64,000 bases of DNA from Blastocystis sp. Blastoise. Its lineage: Eukaryota > Sar > Bigyra > Opalinata > Blastocystidae. Shown here piece after piece: positions 10,066-21,867 of this stretch. Position numbers and translations under genes: made by a program. Location: assembly GCA_039096225.1 (NCBI GenBank), contig JBBPEB010000033.1, positions 929,001 to 993,000 on the forward strand, in the 5' to 3' direction. Under the pieces are notes generated by a model. It was given only the letters and a program-made list of their open reading frames with translations. It ran no database searches and was not told the origin of the DNA. Numbering within the stretch: the stretch's first letter is position 1; each line of letters starts with the position of its first letter.

Positions 10066-13000
10066 ATGAATAAGAATTCTAGGTTAGTTAATGCTTCAAG
10101 TAAGCTTAATACACTCAGCTGTATGTTTGCTTATATATAATATATACAATAAAAAATAATCGCTAATTGAATGAAAAAATTTCCTTAATATTTGTAAAAA
10201 ACACATACTATATAGTGTCATTGTTAGAAGATGATAATAATTTTCAAGAATCACTTCAATCGATAAATAATGATAATGCATTTATAAATGATATTGTGGA
10301 AGTAGTTAGAATCGATGAGAGTAATCTAACTATTATGGAGAAACTGGCTTTATCAATTAAAAACAATACAGTATGTTATATAATGAATCAAATAATCATT
10401 AACTTAAATATAGGTAACATATTCTAATAGAAATGTAGAAAAAGAAGATATTCAACAAATTATTTTTAATCACTGGTCTTCACTAAATATAAGTCAACAT
10501 AAATTGAAAGATATGTTTGAATTTACTAATGAGATAATAAATATTGTGAATCCTTCATTCCAGCAACTAGCTGTTCCATTAAGAGGTCAAGATGCTCTTC
10601 GAAAATATCTCAATCATGTCAATAGAGAGCAACAGTACAGAACTATATATATATCCAACTGTTGTCAACAGCTACTAACGTATGGTGTTGGAAATGAATA
10701 TCCTCCATCCGAAGAATTAGTATGCAATAATACATCATGTACAGATAATTCTTGTATATATATATATCATTACTATATATATGAGAATAGGCAAAAAAAT
10801 TCCCATTGGTCAGTTTTTGGAAAATGCATTTGATTGGCTAATGTATACTATAGTTTGTACCCACAACTCCTCTAAACTTACGGGGAGTTAACTTTTGGTT
10901 GAAACACAGTTCAATACGATATAACGTGTAGTTTTGCACCGTATATTTGGTTAAGCGATATTGTTTATAATTAAAAAGTTATTAATAAAAGAACAGAAAA
11001 CATGATTTTTTAGTCGTTTTTGATTGGCTCTTTGGGATGACCCCGATAAAAATTGTTGACCAGACAATTGGAAAATAAACATGGGGTAAACTTGATTTTT
11101 TCTCAATCCCACAATATACGTTATCCGTGTTTATTCTTTATATTTATCTATTTTTTAATACTTTTTCATATTGAACACGTGAGGCCTTAACGGTCAAATT
11201 TAGATTCTCAATTTGACATGATATTCTGATTCAGGAGGTCAAAAAACCTAGGTGTAGCGATTTTGAGCTCCTGAGGACGATTTTTGAGTGATCGATATTT
11301 TCTTCGATCTTCTTATAATCGACTAATATTACAGCATTGTAATCAATAGGTAATTAAACTACTATAGTTAAAACAAAGTCTTAAAATAATGAGTTTGAGT
11401 GTCACAATTTTGAAAAATGTGAATTAAGTGGTCTTAGAGTGAGAGATTCAATATAATGACTTTTATTTAGTAAACTAGAGATAATACTCTATTCTATGTT
11501 AAAAGGAGAGTCAAAATTATGATGGTCAAAGTGTGTGACCAAATGACAAAATGTGTCTTAAAAAGTAAAAGGGTTTCTATATGTGTTTAGAATCATATAT
11601 TAAGTTTATTTTATGAATAAGAGCTTTAAATAAATAGTATAAGGTTGTCAAATTTAAAAGAATGTGTAAAACATAGTCTTAAACTATGAATAAAAAATTT
11701 AGAGATATTAATTAGTGTACAGCTGTAGTAGCTCTACAACATATCAAAAGTACAAAGAAAATAATTTTTAGAGAGTGGATGTGTGAAGGGTTGTGAGAGT
11801 CTTTTTAAAAATATTTTTACTTCAGTTTGAGCAAAATCGTGAATTTCGCGCACTGTAGAAAAATTGATTTAAAAAGTCAACTCTAAGGGTCTTAAATTTA
11901 AAAAAATGTGAAAATGAGTGACTTAGAGGACGAGATTCAAAATAAGAGCTTTTATTCATTATACTAGAGTGTATGATATATATTATGTTAAAAGAAGGGA
12001 CAAAAATATTTTGATCAGAGTGTATGACCAAATGGTAAAGTGTCTTTAAAAAGTCTAAAGTGATGACTAATTTGTTTATAGAGTCATATAGAGTCTACTA
12101 TGTAAATATTAGCTTTTAAAAATGTGATTAAGTCTTTCAATTAGTAAAAATATGTTCAAAGAGAGTCATAAAATGAGAGTTTTAAGAAACAAGATATTGT
12201 TCAGTATACACTAAGAGACACTCTACAACATATCAAAAATATAGCAAAAACTATTTTTAGAGACTGCATGTGTAAAGGGTTGTGAGAGTTATTGAAAAAA
12301 TATTTTTACTTCAGTTTGTGCAAAATCGTGTTTTTGGAACACTGTAGAAAAATTAACTTAAAAAATCAACTCTAAGGGTCTTAATTTTAAAAAATGTGAA
12401 AATGATTGACTTAGAGGACGAGATTCAAAATTCCCCCTCACTTTCATATAACTAGAGCACATACTCTATATTATGTCAAAAGGAGGGACGAAAATATTTT
12501 GGTCGAAGTAAATGAGCAAATGCAAAAGGTTTATAAAATGTCTTAAAGTGATCACCAATGTGTAGCTAACGCTATACTGAGTATAGTGTGTAAATATTAA
12601 CTCTTACAAATGAGTTTAAGTGTCTTAACCTTTCATAATGTGTCAAAAAGGGTCTTTAAGAAAGAGATTCAAAACATTTACTTTTACTTAATAAATAGTG
12701 TGATAAACTCTATACTATATCAAAAGACTGACGGAAACTGTTTTGATACAGTGGATCTTGAATGGGTAAAGTCTATTTAAAAGTCACTTTTTCGAGTCAT
12801 TTATGATTAAAATAAGTATTTGAGACAACTGAAGAAATATTAACTTTTTAAATAATGTTTTAGTTGTCAAAGTGACAATGAATGTTGACTTTGTTATGAT
12901 TAAAACTTTCTAATTCTTTTAAAAATTATTAAAATGAGTTAAAATTATTTTATTATGCTTATTTAAATGAATTTTATAAATTAAAAATACTTCAAAGTTC

Positions 13001-13491
13001 TTCACATTGTTACTCATTTCTAAAGTTGTTGACTTTAAAAACTCAAAAAATGCTTAAAACAGTTGTTTAATTATTTATAAATACAAAATATATTTTTAAA
13101 ATAATAAATAATATATAATAATACAAATTTCGTTTTTAGTATCTAAGAAATTCTTTTAGTTTTTTACATATTATAAAAAAAAATCTAAAAGATACTTATA
13201 TCAGGAATTGAACCTGATTACAATCATTTACTGATTATAACTCTCCATATAGAGTATAAGAAATGTAATAAATAATAGATAATAAATAATAATATACAGT
13301 AAATTAAAAATAATAGATAATAGATAATAAATAATAATAGATAATAGATAATAAATAATAATATATAATAAATGATAAATAATAAATAACAATAGATAAT
13401 AAATGATAAAAGATACAAAAAGCCAAACATATATGATTTTATGCAGCCGCGGTCCGGGGCCGTTAGGCACTGGACCTGCGGCGTGACCCTA

Positions 13492-13528
<37 letters not shown>

Positions 13529-16334
13529 TTTATCTTTTATTACTATTATTATTAGATATATATTCTAATATCTTTATTCAATATCATTTATGATTATATT
13601 AACATAAACCAGTAACTACTATTATTTCTATATAATTTTATTCTTTTATTATTGTGTCTAATATAAATTAATATATAAAAACGATATTAACTATATCTAT
13701 TGTTAATTCCTTCTTAAAATCTCCATCATTTTTGTTTTATCTATTATCCATTATATAGATACAAAATGTATATGTATGTCCATTATAGAAAGGATAAGAC
13801 AAATTCTTATATCTCCGAAGTTAATACAAGATATTCAGTACTATCAGAAGGATGAAATTATCAGTATTTTAGAAAATCAGGATACTATGGATCCAATTAA
13901 TAATAATCTACCTAGTTACTTGTTTGGTAAAAACTTTAAAAGATACGTATATGATGTCATTAATTCAGGAGATATATTCCTTGCATTCTCTCTAACTACT
14001 GATGGAATATCAGTATTTAACAAAGCCGTTACAGAACAAAATATATCATGTAATCCTATCTTGGTTAAATTGCTTAATTATAAGAACAGTAGAAAATATG
14101 ATACAAGACGCTTCTGGACATATACATGTGTTGAAGAAAGACATATTAACGTTATGTTACAAATAGTAGTTGAGGAATTTAGACTACTTTATGAAGGTAT
14201 TGATATGGATGTTGTAATTAATGGAAATATTGAGAAAAAGAGGGTTATTGGAGTTCTTTTAGATGTCTTTGGAGACACATGTGCTATATCTAAAATTGGT
14301 GGGTTTATGGGTCCAGCGTCAACTTACCCCTGCAGATTTTGCAATATGAAGTGCGACAGGCATAAAATATCATTCCACGAAGGTATAAAAAGTTCTTATC
14401 AAACAATAAAGAATTATATTATTTCTACTGAAAACACAATTAATATCTATTATCCATGTACTAATAATCATATGTATGAAAATAGAAGTTTAATAAGAGA
14501 TAATCATGATGATATATCTATATTATATGACTGTTTTATTAAAAGTTCAAAACTTTATGATAATTGTTTCAATAATACATCCTATCATGTCTACGATAAG
14601 GAGGATTACGAAAAAATAAGACATTTAAATCCAAAAATTCCTTCAAAAGAGTCAATTAAAGTTAAAGCATCACCCTTTGAATTACTATCCTATTTCGACC
14701 CTTCCTCTTCATTCTCTATTGATATAATGCATTTATTTGAAAATGTTACAGACTTATTACTATGCCTTTTATTTAACTTTTGTTCTGAGAAGTATATAGC
14801 CAATCTTTCAAAGAAAAGATCTCAAAAGCAATCTTTAGAACTTCTAGGAAAAATAGCTTTAAGTAAAGAAAACATATCAATATTAGAAGAAAGAATTAAA
14901 TGGATTAATAGTTTTTATAATGACTGTGAATATCAATTCCGTTATATTCTTGATGAAATAAAATTTAGGAAACTAACAGCGCATACAAAAATCTACTTTA
15001 TATCAAAAATATTTCCTATTATTTCCTATGATTTTAGTTATACAGACTCAATGATTATTCCTTTAATAGATATATTCGCTGTTATAGTTCATGATGCTAA
15101 TGTATTAACTTCTAATGACACTGAAGAATTAGAGTTACTAAAAACAAAGTGTTTTATCTTCACATTTCTTAGTGATTTAGTACTTCCTAATGAATTGATT
15201 AACTCCCAAGTACATACTATTCAACATTTATCTAGTTGTATAATTAACTCTGGATCGTTATCTATATCGTCTACATGGGAATCAGAGTCTTATTACTCTA
15301 AAGTAAAACACATTACTCAATCAAGGAATGAATTTAATACTTCATGTTCTCTGGCTTTTTATATACATGAAAGTATAAAACTAGCATCTATTAATCAACA
15401 GAGAGAAAATACTAATGATATAAATGAATTACACTTTGGAAGAGTTATTATACAAGAACCTCTATTAAATACATATACTACTAATTATCTTCCTTTTAGT
15501 GAAATAAGAATAAATAAGAAGTATAATTGCAAACCAAATGTTACTAGGGTTTGTGGAAAGAAAAGGTTAGACAACAAACAATTAACTCCTGATGATACTT
15601 ATAATCTTTTATATTTACTTATTAATGAGGATTCTCAACGAATTAATTCTATTTTATTTTATGACATAAATATAGATGAACTCACATTTCAACAAAGGAT
15701 TGATTTATTAAATGATAAATTTATATATGAAAATGTAATAAATAGAATGAAGAATATAATTCCATTTTTTTATTCTCAAATTCTTGTCAATGATCGAATA
15801 GTGTTTTCTATTTCAGAGATAGATCAAGGAGTAGAACGTATAGATAACTCCTATCTTATGTATTTTGATAACAACGATAGATTTACACCTCATTTAATTA
15901 AATCATTATATTATATTCAAATAGAGGATAGAATGTTTATTAGTTGTTATGATTATCAGGAGTCATCACCATCAACAACAAATCTATATTATTTTTTTAA
16001 TTCATCAATAGAAAGAAGATCACACAATAAACAATTAATAAGTACACAATATAGAATAGGTTATAATAGGTTTATGCCGGTATGGAAGTTTCTTGCATCA
16101 AATATTATTGTTTGTGACGTAAACATAGCAGGAGTAAAAGATCTTGCTCAATATAGAAAGGTATATAATATATTAATATCTTTAATTATTAACCTATATG
16201 TATAGAAAGTCCATGATAAAAAGAAAAGATCAAACAGTAAAGTTAAAACAGTATCAGAAACAGAAGTAATTACGTATACAGTATATATTCCACGAGATAA
16301 CATAAAGAATAATGGACTTCTATCTAAACAATAA
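10066..16334 (+). CDS. CACTA/Tnp2-type transposase (CMC superfamily), five exons, one 3-kb intron holding repeat R
   Basis: Exons 10066-10120, 10216-10370, 10414-10753, 13759-16160, 16206-16334 give 3081 nt, 1026 residues, TAA stop. Phases match at all four junctions, including across the 3005-nt intron (donor GTATAT at 10754, acceptor TTATATAG at 13758). The exon 4 frame has its own Met at 13776, but the model restores the N-terminal region usual for this family: a helical part, then a Cys-rich segment (SNCCQQ, CNNTSC, KCIC). Catalytic-type landmarks: TTDGISVF (Asp near 265), LLDVFGDTCAISK (Asp near 356), PCRFCNMKC zinc-like knuckle (about 375-382), DIMHLFENV (about 505-513). These are the conserved blocks of Tnp2/transposase_21 proteins (family knowledge). 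The last intron (45 nt) removes a premature stop. The gene looks intact. No CACTA-type termini were found around it. Whether it mobilises repeats L1/L2/R is unknown. Confidence 0.75.
13194..13261 (-). ncRNA. tRNA-like cloverleaf in repeat R
   Basis: Acceptor TCTTATA/TATAAGT (terminal pair lost), D stem CTCT/AGAG, anticodon-arm stem TATAA/TTGTA with an 11-nt loop, T arm TCAGG-TTCAATT-CCTGA. The C-to-T change in the anticodon stem is accommodated as a U-G wobble. Box A and box B are as in the other two copies. Confidence 0.65.
13442..13493 (-). repeat. GC-rich terminal hairpin (tip) of repeat copy R
   Basis: Inverted copy of 3170-3221, 49 of 52 positions the same. Its outer end ACTAGGGTCACGCC abuts a (TA)n run at 13493-13524. 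The hairpin is slightly less perfect than in L1. Confidence 0.8.
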
Positions 16335-18379
16335 TCAAAGTTAAAAATAGTACTTATGATATTCATGTTTAGGAAAAACAAAATTAGTAATATCTATTCT
16401 TATCATTTCTTTTATAGTATTCTATTTATTATATTTTAGAGTTTTTAAAACACCCATTCTTTTTCATTTTTCTATATATAATCATTTATTCAAAATTTTT
16501 GTTCGGTTTTATAATAACATTTCAAGACAAATCTAGTTATTTAAACTATATGTTGCAAAAACAATTTATTTATATCATTTTTTTTATCAATTAAATTCAA
16601 TAAATTGAAGCATCTATTATACTAATATTATTTTTTTTAGTATTCACTAACAATTAAAATTAATTATGAAATTAAATATCAATAATGTAGAAAAACTTAA
16701 AGAATACAAAACATAACTTATTTATAAATGTATATATATTTGAGTTAATAAGTTTTTCAAGAATGTATATCACACTTTGAGTCCTTTCAAAATGTTATTA
16801 TTTGCAATAGAACATAAATTGGACATTAATAGAAGTGATAAATGTTAAATCTATTATATTATAATTTTAGAAACAAATCTTAGGATGACCAGAAAGAGTT
16901 AGATGAATATTTATTAAGAGATGTAACAAGAAAAGTAACAGTAATATTATATTTGGACAATAAGCACAGTAGTATCAATAATTCTAGAATGAAAAATAGA
17001 ATATAGGTAGTAGTTAAAGAATAAACATTATTAAACTAAATTCTAGTTTTAATAACGGCAAAATGAAGTCATTAATAATTTGAAACCAATTGTTAAGGTG
17101 ATTTCATTAATTGTAGAGCAAGCAGGAGAAATAATAGTAGATAAATAATATAACTATTACTACCTGCAAGAAAATGATAATTACTAACTATATCATGTAT
17201 AAACACGGTATAAAAAGAATGAAAAATATGCAAAAGATTGAAGAAACAAGTAATAATGACGTAACCATATAAAATATAAGTAGTAATATGACAGAATAGT
17301 AGCATAAGTAGTATCGGAAGCTGCAAGATAAGTAGTAATAAAGTAATAATGAAATCATTATTAAAAACATTCACTTGTAATAATACAGTAAGATAATAAC
17401 ATAATTAGTAGATAATAATAAGAGCATATTTTGATAATTTTACATATTATAATACATATTATAAGTAATGATATAGATTATTATATTGGTGTTTTTAGAA
17501 TACAAATTTAAGTAGCAAGAAAAGTAGTAAAAGGATAGCTAATAGAAAAAGAACAACAACATGATAAGGGCAATTATACAATCATGTAAGTTTTATTAAA
17601 GTGAGTAATTAAAATCATATTCAGGCTAGTAGTAGGATAAGTAATAGTATGATGACAACAGGAAATAGTAGAATGAGAATAGTTAATGAAAAATAATTTC
17701 ATTGTAGTTGAATTTATAGATGCAATATTATTTGTAGCAGAAACAAATGAAAAATACAATTAGCAAGATAATTATCAGTAGTATAGAAGTACTCATAGTT
17801 ATTAAATATATTCTAGAATCAGAATAGAATAAATACTTGTATTGGCACGATAATAAGTAGTATAACAAATAGAATAGACTGTATTGTTAAAAGTAACAGA
17901 CGATATTGTAAAAGTATGTAAACAATAATAATTATAGTAAAGTAGAAGAGAATAGTGAATAGTACCAGGCACAGAATTACTAGTAGAACCAATTATTTTA
18001 ATCTGATAAATACTAAAGAATTTTGTAGAACTATTGAAATTATCAGTACTAAAACTCGAAGTATAGCAAGTTCGATAAATAGTAGCATAAATAGTAGGAT
18101 TAGCAATACAATTATATGGCAAATAATCAAATAGCCATAAAAAAAAATCGTAAAAATTGAAAAAACGATACACATAATGAGTAATATGTAATTACTTAGT
18201 AATAAAGAATGAAGCTAATATTTTGTATTACGATGAAACCAATAATACAATGATAAAAATTGCAAATTAGTATATAAGCATATTAAGAATGAAAGGATAG
18301 TAGATGCAATTAAAGCAATAATTGCAGGATAGGAAACGACATGACTCTATTAAAAGAAATATAGGAAATATAGGAAGAA
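16335..18379. other. gene-poor, A/G-biased low-complexity region
   Basis: No gene accepted. From about 16,900 to 18,300 the plus strand is dominated by AGTA/ATAGTA/AATAGTAG patterns, which creates Tyr/Ser/Thr-rich minus-strand frames (17093-18175). These lack conserved motifs, and no coherent set of splice sites connects them. Confidence 0.4.
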
Positions 18380-18950
18380 TTGTAAATAACAAATTCGATA
18401 ATTAAAATAGGAATAGTAGTAAATAATAAATCGTTGATCTAATAATTAGGATAGGAAGAATAGAAATAATAATACAAATTGATTCAATAAATAGAAAGGA
18501 AGAATAGGATGAATAAGAATTAATTTTTGTATATAATTGATCTAATAAGTATAATAGGAAGAATGGAAATAATAATAAATTATTGTATATAATTGATTCA
18601 ATAATTAGAATAAGAATAATACGAATAATAGTAAATATTATTAAATAATAAATTCAAGAATTCAAATATGAAGAATAGGCATAACAGTAAATTTTTGTAT
18701 ATAATAGATCTAACAATTAGAATAGGAAAAGTAGAAATAGTAGTAAATAATAAGTTATTGATCTAATAATTAGAATAGGAAGAATATATATAATAATACA
18801 AATTGATTCAATAAATTATTCAATAAAAAGAAAGGAAGTATAATAAATAATTGTAAATAATTGATCAAATAATTAGAATAATAATAGTCATTAGTAGCCT
18901 AAATTAATGGTAGAATATATAATTAAAAAATTCAAATCAAAAAGTATATA
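18380..18950. repeat. degenerate tandem repeat, unit about 90-110 nt
   Basis: The phrase TTGATCTAATAATTAGAATAGGAAGAATAGAAATAATA recurs in variants near 18430, 18535, 18590, 18705, 18755 and 18860, often followed by AATTGATTCAATAA. Copies are diverged by substitutions and small indels. Non-coding. Confidence 0.6.
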
Positions 18951-20078
18951 TTTCTCTTTTTTAATTATAATTAATGCTTCTTTTTACCTATAAAAATAAT
19001 ATTAAATAGATTATAAAACATATTGAATCAATATATAAAATATACTAATGAAAAATAATTGAAATATGATATATTAATTAAAACATTTTATTCTATACTT
19101 CTACTATAAAGGTAATAAGAACCACGTAATCATTCACTGGAAAAAAATTCTTTTACCATAGAAAACATTAATTTATGATATATCTAAATAGACGTATAAA
19201 TGAATAAATGTAAATAAATATACACATATAAAGAAAAAAGAAAATGTGAACTCAAATCTACACTTTTGAAAAATATTATGGGATCAAACTACATAAGTAC
19301 ATTCTGATACCCATGCTTATGTTTGAAGTAAACCAAATTTGAGTCTATATATAAATAAGTATGAGATACAATACACAATGCTAAAAGATAACAATGTTAT
19401 GCTTACATATTTGATTATAAATACAAATTATGATCACAATGAATATTTTTTGATATTGATAACATAATATATTTAAAAGATAAAAGAAGAATGTAATAAC
19501 AAACAGTCCTTTTGGAAAAAAATTCTATTTAAAAAAATTCCCATGAATTGAATTTTTTAACTTCTTTTCTTTTTAAATATAAATACCGACAATAAAACGT
19601 TTTACAAGTCAGAACACACACTATTCAAACTTGCTTTTTATATTCCATCACTTTCAAAAAGTGGATGAAAGAAAATCATTTTGTCAACAGTCCTAGAGAT
19701 TGATACAAAGTCGTTTAATAATTGTTGACATCACTCAAATGCCACATCTGAAGGAATGAGATGTTTTAAGACATGATTAAAAGACTTAATTATCTGGAAC
19801 CTTCAAAATAACTATTTCTAGGTCTCCAATACAGTTATTTTATGATGATTATAAAGTGCTATATAAAACTATTCATAAAATAGTTATTAGTATTTGAAGG
19901 TCTTATTAATACAATAAAAAAAGTTTCAAACTTCTAAGTTGAATTCTTATTCCCGTAAATATATTTAAAAAAAACAATTCTGGTCTGAACATCCATCAGA
20001 CAAAATGGCCTTGTTTTTTCTGTTCACTGTAAAAAAATTAGTTTTTGGTAAATACTGGTATTGACCCGTAATAATATA

Positions 20079-20212
20079 TTTTGGGTGTTTTTATGAAAAT
20101 TTGGTAATTTTCAGGTTATTTTTGTATTTCAGTTGTATTTCCCGAAGGGAAATCAAGTGAAATCAAAAATACCTGAAATATTACCAAATTTTCATAAAGA
20201 AAACATCCAAAA
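20079..20212. repeat. imperfect palindrome, about 65-nt arms
   Basis: Left arm TTTTGGGTGTTTTTATGAAA... and right arm ...TTTCATAAAGAAAACATCCAAAA are reverse complements with a few mismatches, centred on CCCGAAGGG at about 20145. It lies 550 nt upstream of the tyrosine recombinase. It could be a MITE-like palindrome or a cruciform-forming regulatory element; nothing shows which. Confidence 0.65.
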
Positions 20213-20766
20213 GGTATTTTTCAAATTTTTAAATGGAAATTTTCGATTTTATATAATATAACAGAACCATTATTTACATGAAATGTTACTACATACTTAA
20301 GCTATGAAAACATTAATTCATTAATGAATGATTCTATCTCATACTATATTTAAAGAAAAATAAGAATTAATATTCCTCTTAGCACCACTAACTAATAGCA
20401 TAACATAATATATGAGTGATTAATAAATTAATATTTGATATTTTGACATTTTTTTATAAATATTGTCCAAACTAGATATTTCTATTTCTATGACTTTATT
20501 AAAGGCAAATATTGATATATAAACTGGTCATGAATATAACTATACTATCATATTATATTTATTTTATTAGTTATTTAGTTATGTATGTCTTTTACAATGT
20601 TTTAAATGAAAATAAAAATAACTGTACATTTTTATAATGAATTTAATACAAATAGATGATTATTAAACACATATTTCATAATATACATAGTAAAAAAGAT
20701 TAAAATATAAATAACTAGTAACAAATTTATTTGACATTACATTTTTAATTATTTTTTATTTTTGAT
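20213..20766. other. AT-rich spacer upstream of the tyrosine recombinase
   Basis: No genes or repeats recognised. The 50 nt before the start codon are T/A-rich, like other gene starts in the window. Confidence 0.3.
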
Positions 20767-21867
20767 ATGAGTGAGATAACGGAACTTAAGAATATAATAC
20801 CTTCTAAAAGTGCCCCACGATATACTATTTATTATAATCAATTTTGTGATTACTCTAAACAGCATGATCCTAAAAATGAGAAAACAAGGGAAGTATTATT
20901 AGAATCCTATATACAATATCTTATAGATAATAAAATGAAGCCTAAAACAATTAAAACCCGTCTCTGTGCTACATATAGAATGATATCAGCTAAGGAAAGC
21001 TATATCATAAACCAGGTAACAGTTGAGAATATTAAATGTGCTCTACGTAACTATACCAAGTTGTGTCCTCCTCCGAAACAAACCCCTTTCTTTTCAGAAG
21101 AACAATGCCGGCAATTTCTTGATAATCCATACAATGATTTGAAGATGATACAGTTGAAAGCTTGTATGGTGATAGCCCTTCACGCTGGAATGCGTCGTAG
21201 CGAAATCTATGATTTAAAGAGAAAAGATTTAGAATTTCTTTCTGATGGTGTTCATATTAATATTGAAAGGAGCAAAACAGACCAGTCTGGTGAAGGATTT
21301 ATTGCAATAGTACCAAGAGAGAAAGAGAATGATTACAAGCTATATAATATAGTGAAGAAATACTATGATACCTTGCCAACTGATCCAGAAGGACCCCTTT
21401 TTCCATCTGTTACTGATGATACATTTGATATGAGAAAGACTGGAATAAAGGCAATTGGTGATTATCCTCGTAGAATAGCTACACTCCTTGGACTTGAAAA
21501 TCCTGATGCTTACACAGGACACTGCTTCAGAAGAACGATGGCGACTCTTGCTGCTGAACATGGTGCGACATCTGATGATCTCATGAAGCAAGGAAGGTGG
21601 AAAGGACATGATGTAGCTAGTCATTATGTTGGAAATACTAATAAGAGAAGATTAGAATTAGCTAAAAGAATCTTACCTCCATCTCCAAAGAAGAAGAATG
21701 CTGATATGGTTTCTGTTTCTGTTTCTCCTACTCGCGATCAACTGGGGAATGTTATGTCTGCTTTATTTAATAACTGCAGTTTAACATCAACTACTATTAA
21801 TATAAATGTAGTGCGTCAAAAAGAAATAAATCAGTCTCAAACGATTTCCCAAGAATTTTCTATTTAA
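20767..21867 (+). CDS. tyrosine recombinase/integrase, intronless
   Basis: 366 residues, ATG to TAA, no introns in a window where nearly every gene has several. Residues 5-95 resemble a SAM-like core-binding domain (YNQFCDYSKQH, YIQYLIDNK). The catalytic domain shows the full set expected of phage-integrase-type enzymes: Arg in HAGMRRSEIYDL (R143), Lys in ERSKTD (K170), HCFRR (H252, R255), GRW (W278 in the His/Trp position) and SHYVG (nucleophile Y287). About 75 residues follow the tyrosine, starting with a basic PPSPKKKN patch that could be nuclear-targeting. Family knowledge places such solitary eukaryotic recombinases with Crypton transposons or domesticated relatives. I see no reverse transcriptase nearby (against DIRS/Ngaro) and no obvious direct-repeat ends. 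GC and codon use are higher than the surrounding spacer, as for any gene here. It is probably active or recently active, as no frame damage is visible. Confidence 0.85.
   Translation: MSEITELKNIIPSKSAPRYTIYYNQFCDYSKQHDPKNEKTREVLLESYIQYLIDNKMKPKTIKTRLCATYRMISAKESYIINQVTVENIKCALRNYTKLCPPPKQTPFFSEEQCRQFLDNPYNDLKMIQLKACMVIALHAGMRRSEIYDLKRKDLEFLSDGVHINIERSKTDQSGEGFIAIVPREKENDYKLYNIVKKYYDTLPTDPEGPLFPSVTDDTFDMRKTGIKAIGDYPRRIATLLGLENPDAYTGHCFRRTMATLAAEHGATSDDLMKQGRWKGHDVASHYVGNTNKRRLELAKRILPPSPKKKNADMVSVSVSPTRDQLGNVMSALFNNCSLTSTTININVVRQKEINQSQTISQEFSI

Larger units (their letters stand above)
10757..13493 (-). repeat. repeat-family copy R, complete, inside transposase intron 3
   Basis: Read on the minus strand from 13493: GC tip, (TATT)-rich stretch, tRNA-like segment, then four diverged units carrying the GGTCATACACTTTG / GAATCTCGTCCTCTAAG pair (near 12480, 11960 and 11480, plus a weaker one near 12690), then the conserved 600-nt block ending CCTATTCTCATATATATAG at 10770. 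It is flanked by TA runs on both sides (10755-10766 and 13493-13524), as if inserted into a TA-rich intron. With L2 it forms a large inverted repeat around 9546-10753. Confidence 0.75.

Noticed and set aside
3170-13493. Autonomous foldback element ending exactly at the two tips and containing the transposase
   Set aside because: The transposase extends 2.8 kb beyond the right tip and three repeat copies are present, so two or more separate insertions explain the layout better.
13776-16205. 809-residue frame taken as the whole transposase
   Set aside because: It lacks the N-terminal region, its last 15 codons are intron sequence (GTATAT...TATAG), and a phase-matched upstream exon set exists.
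17093-18175. Tyr/Ser-rich minus-strand frames as a gene
   Set aside because: Composition-driven frames in an AGTA-rich tract; no coherent splice set or domains.
18380-18950. Regularly spaced repeats as a CRISPR array
   Set aside because: Eukaryotic context, degenerate units, no constant repeat length or spacer distinction.
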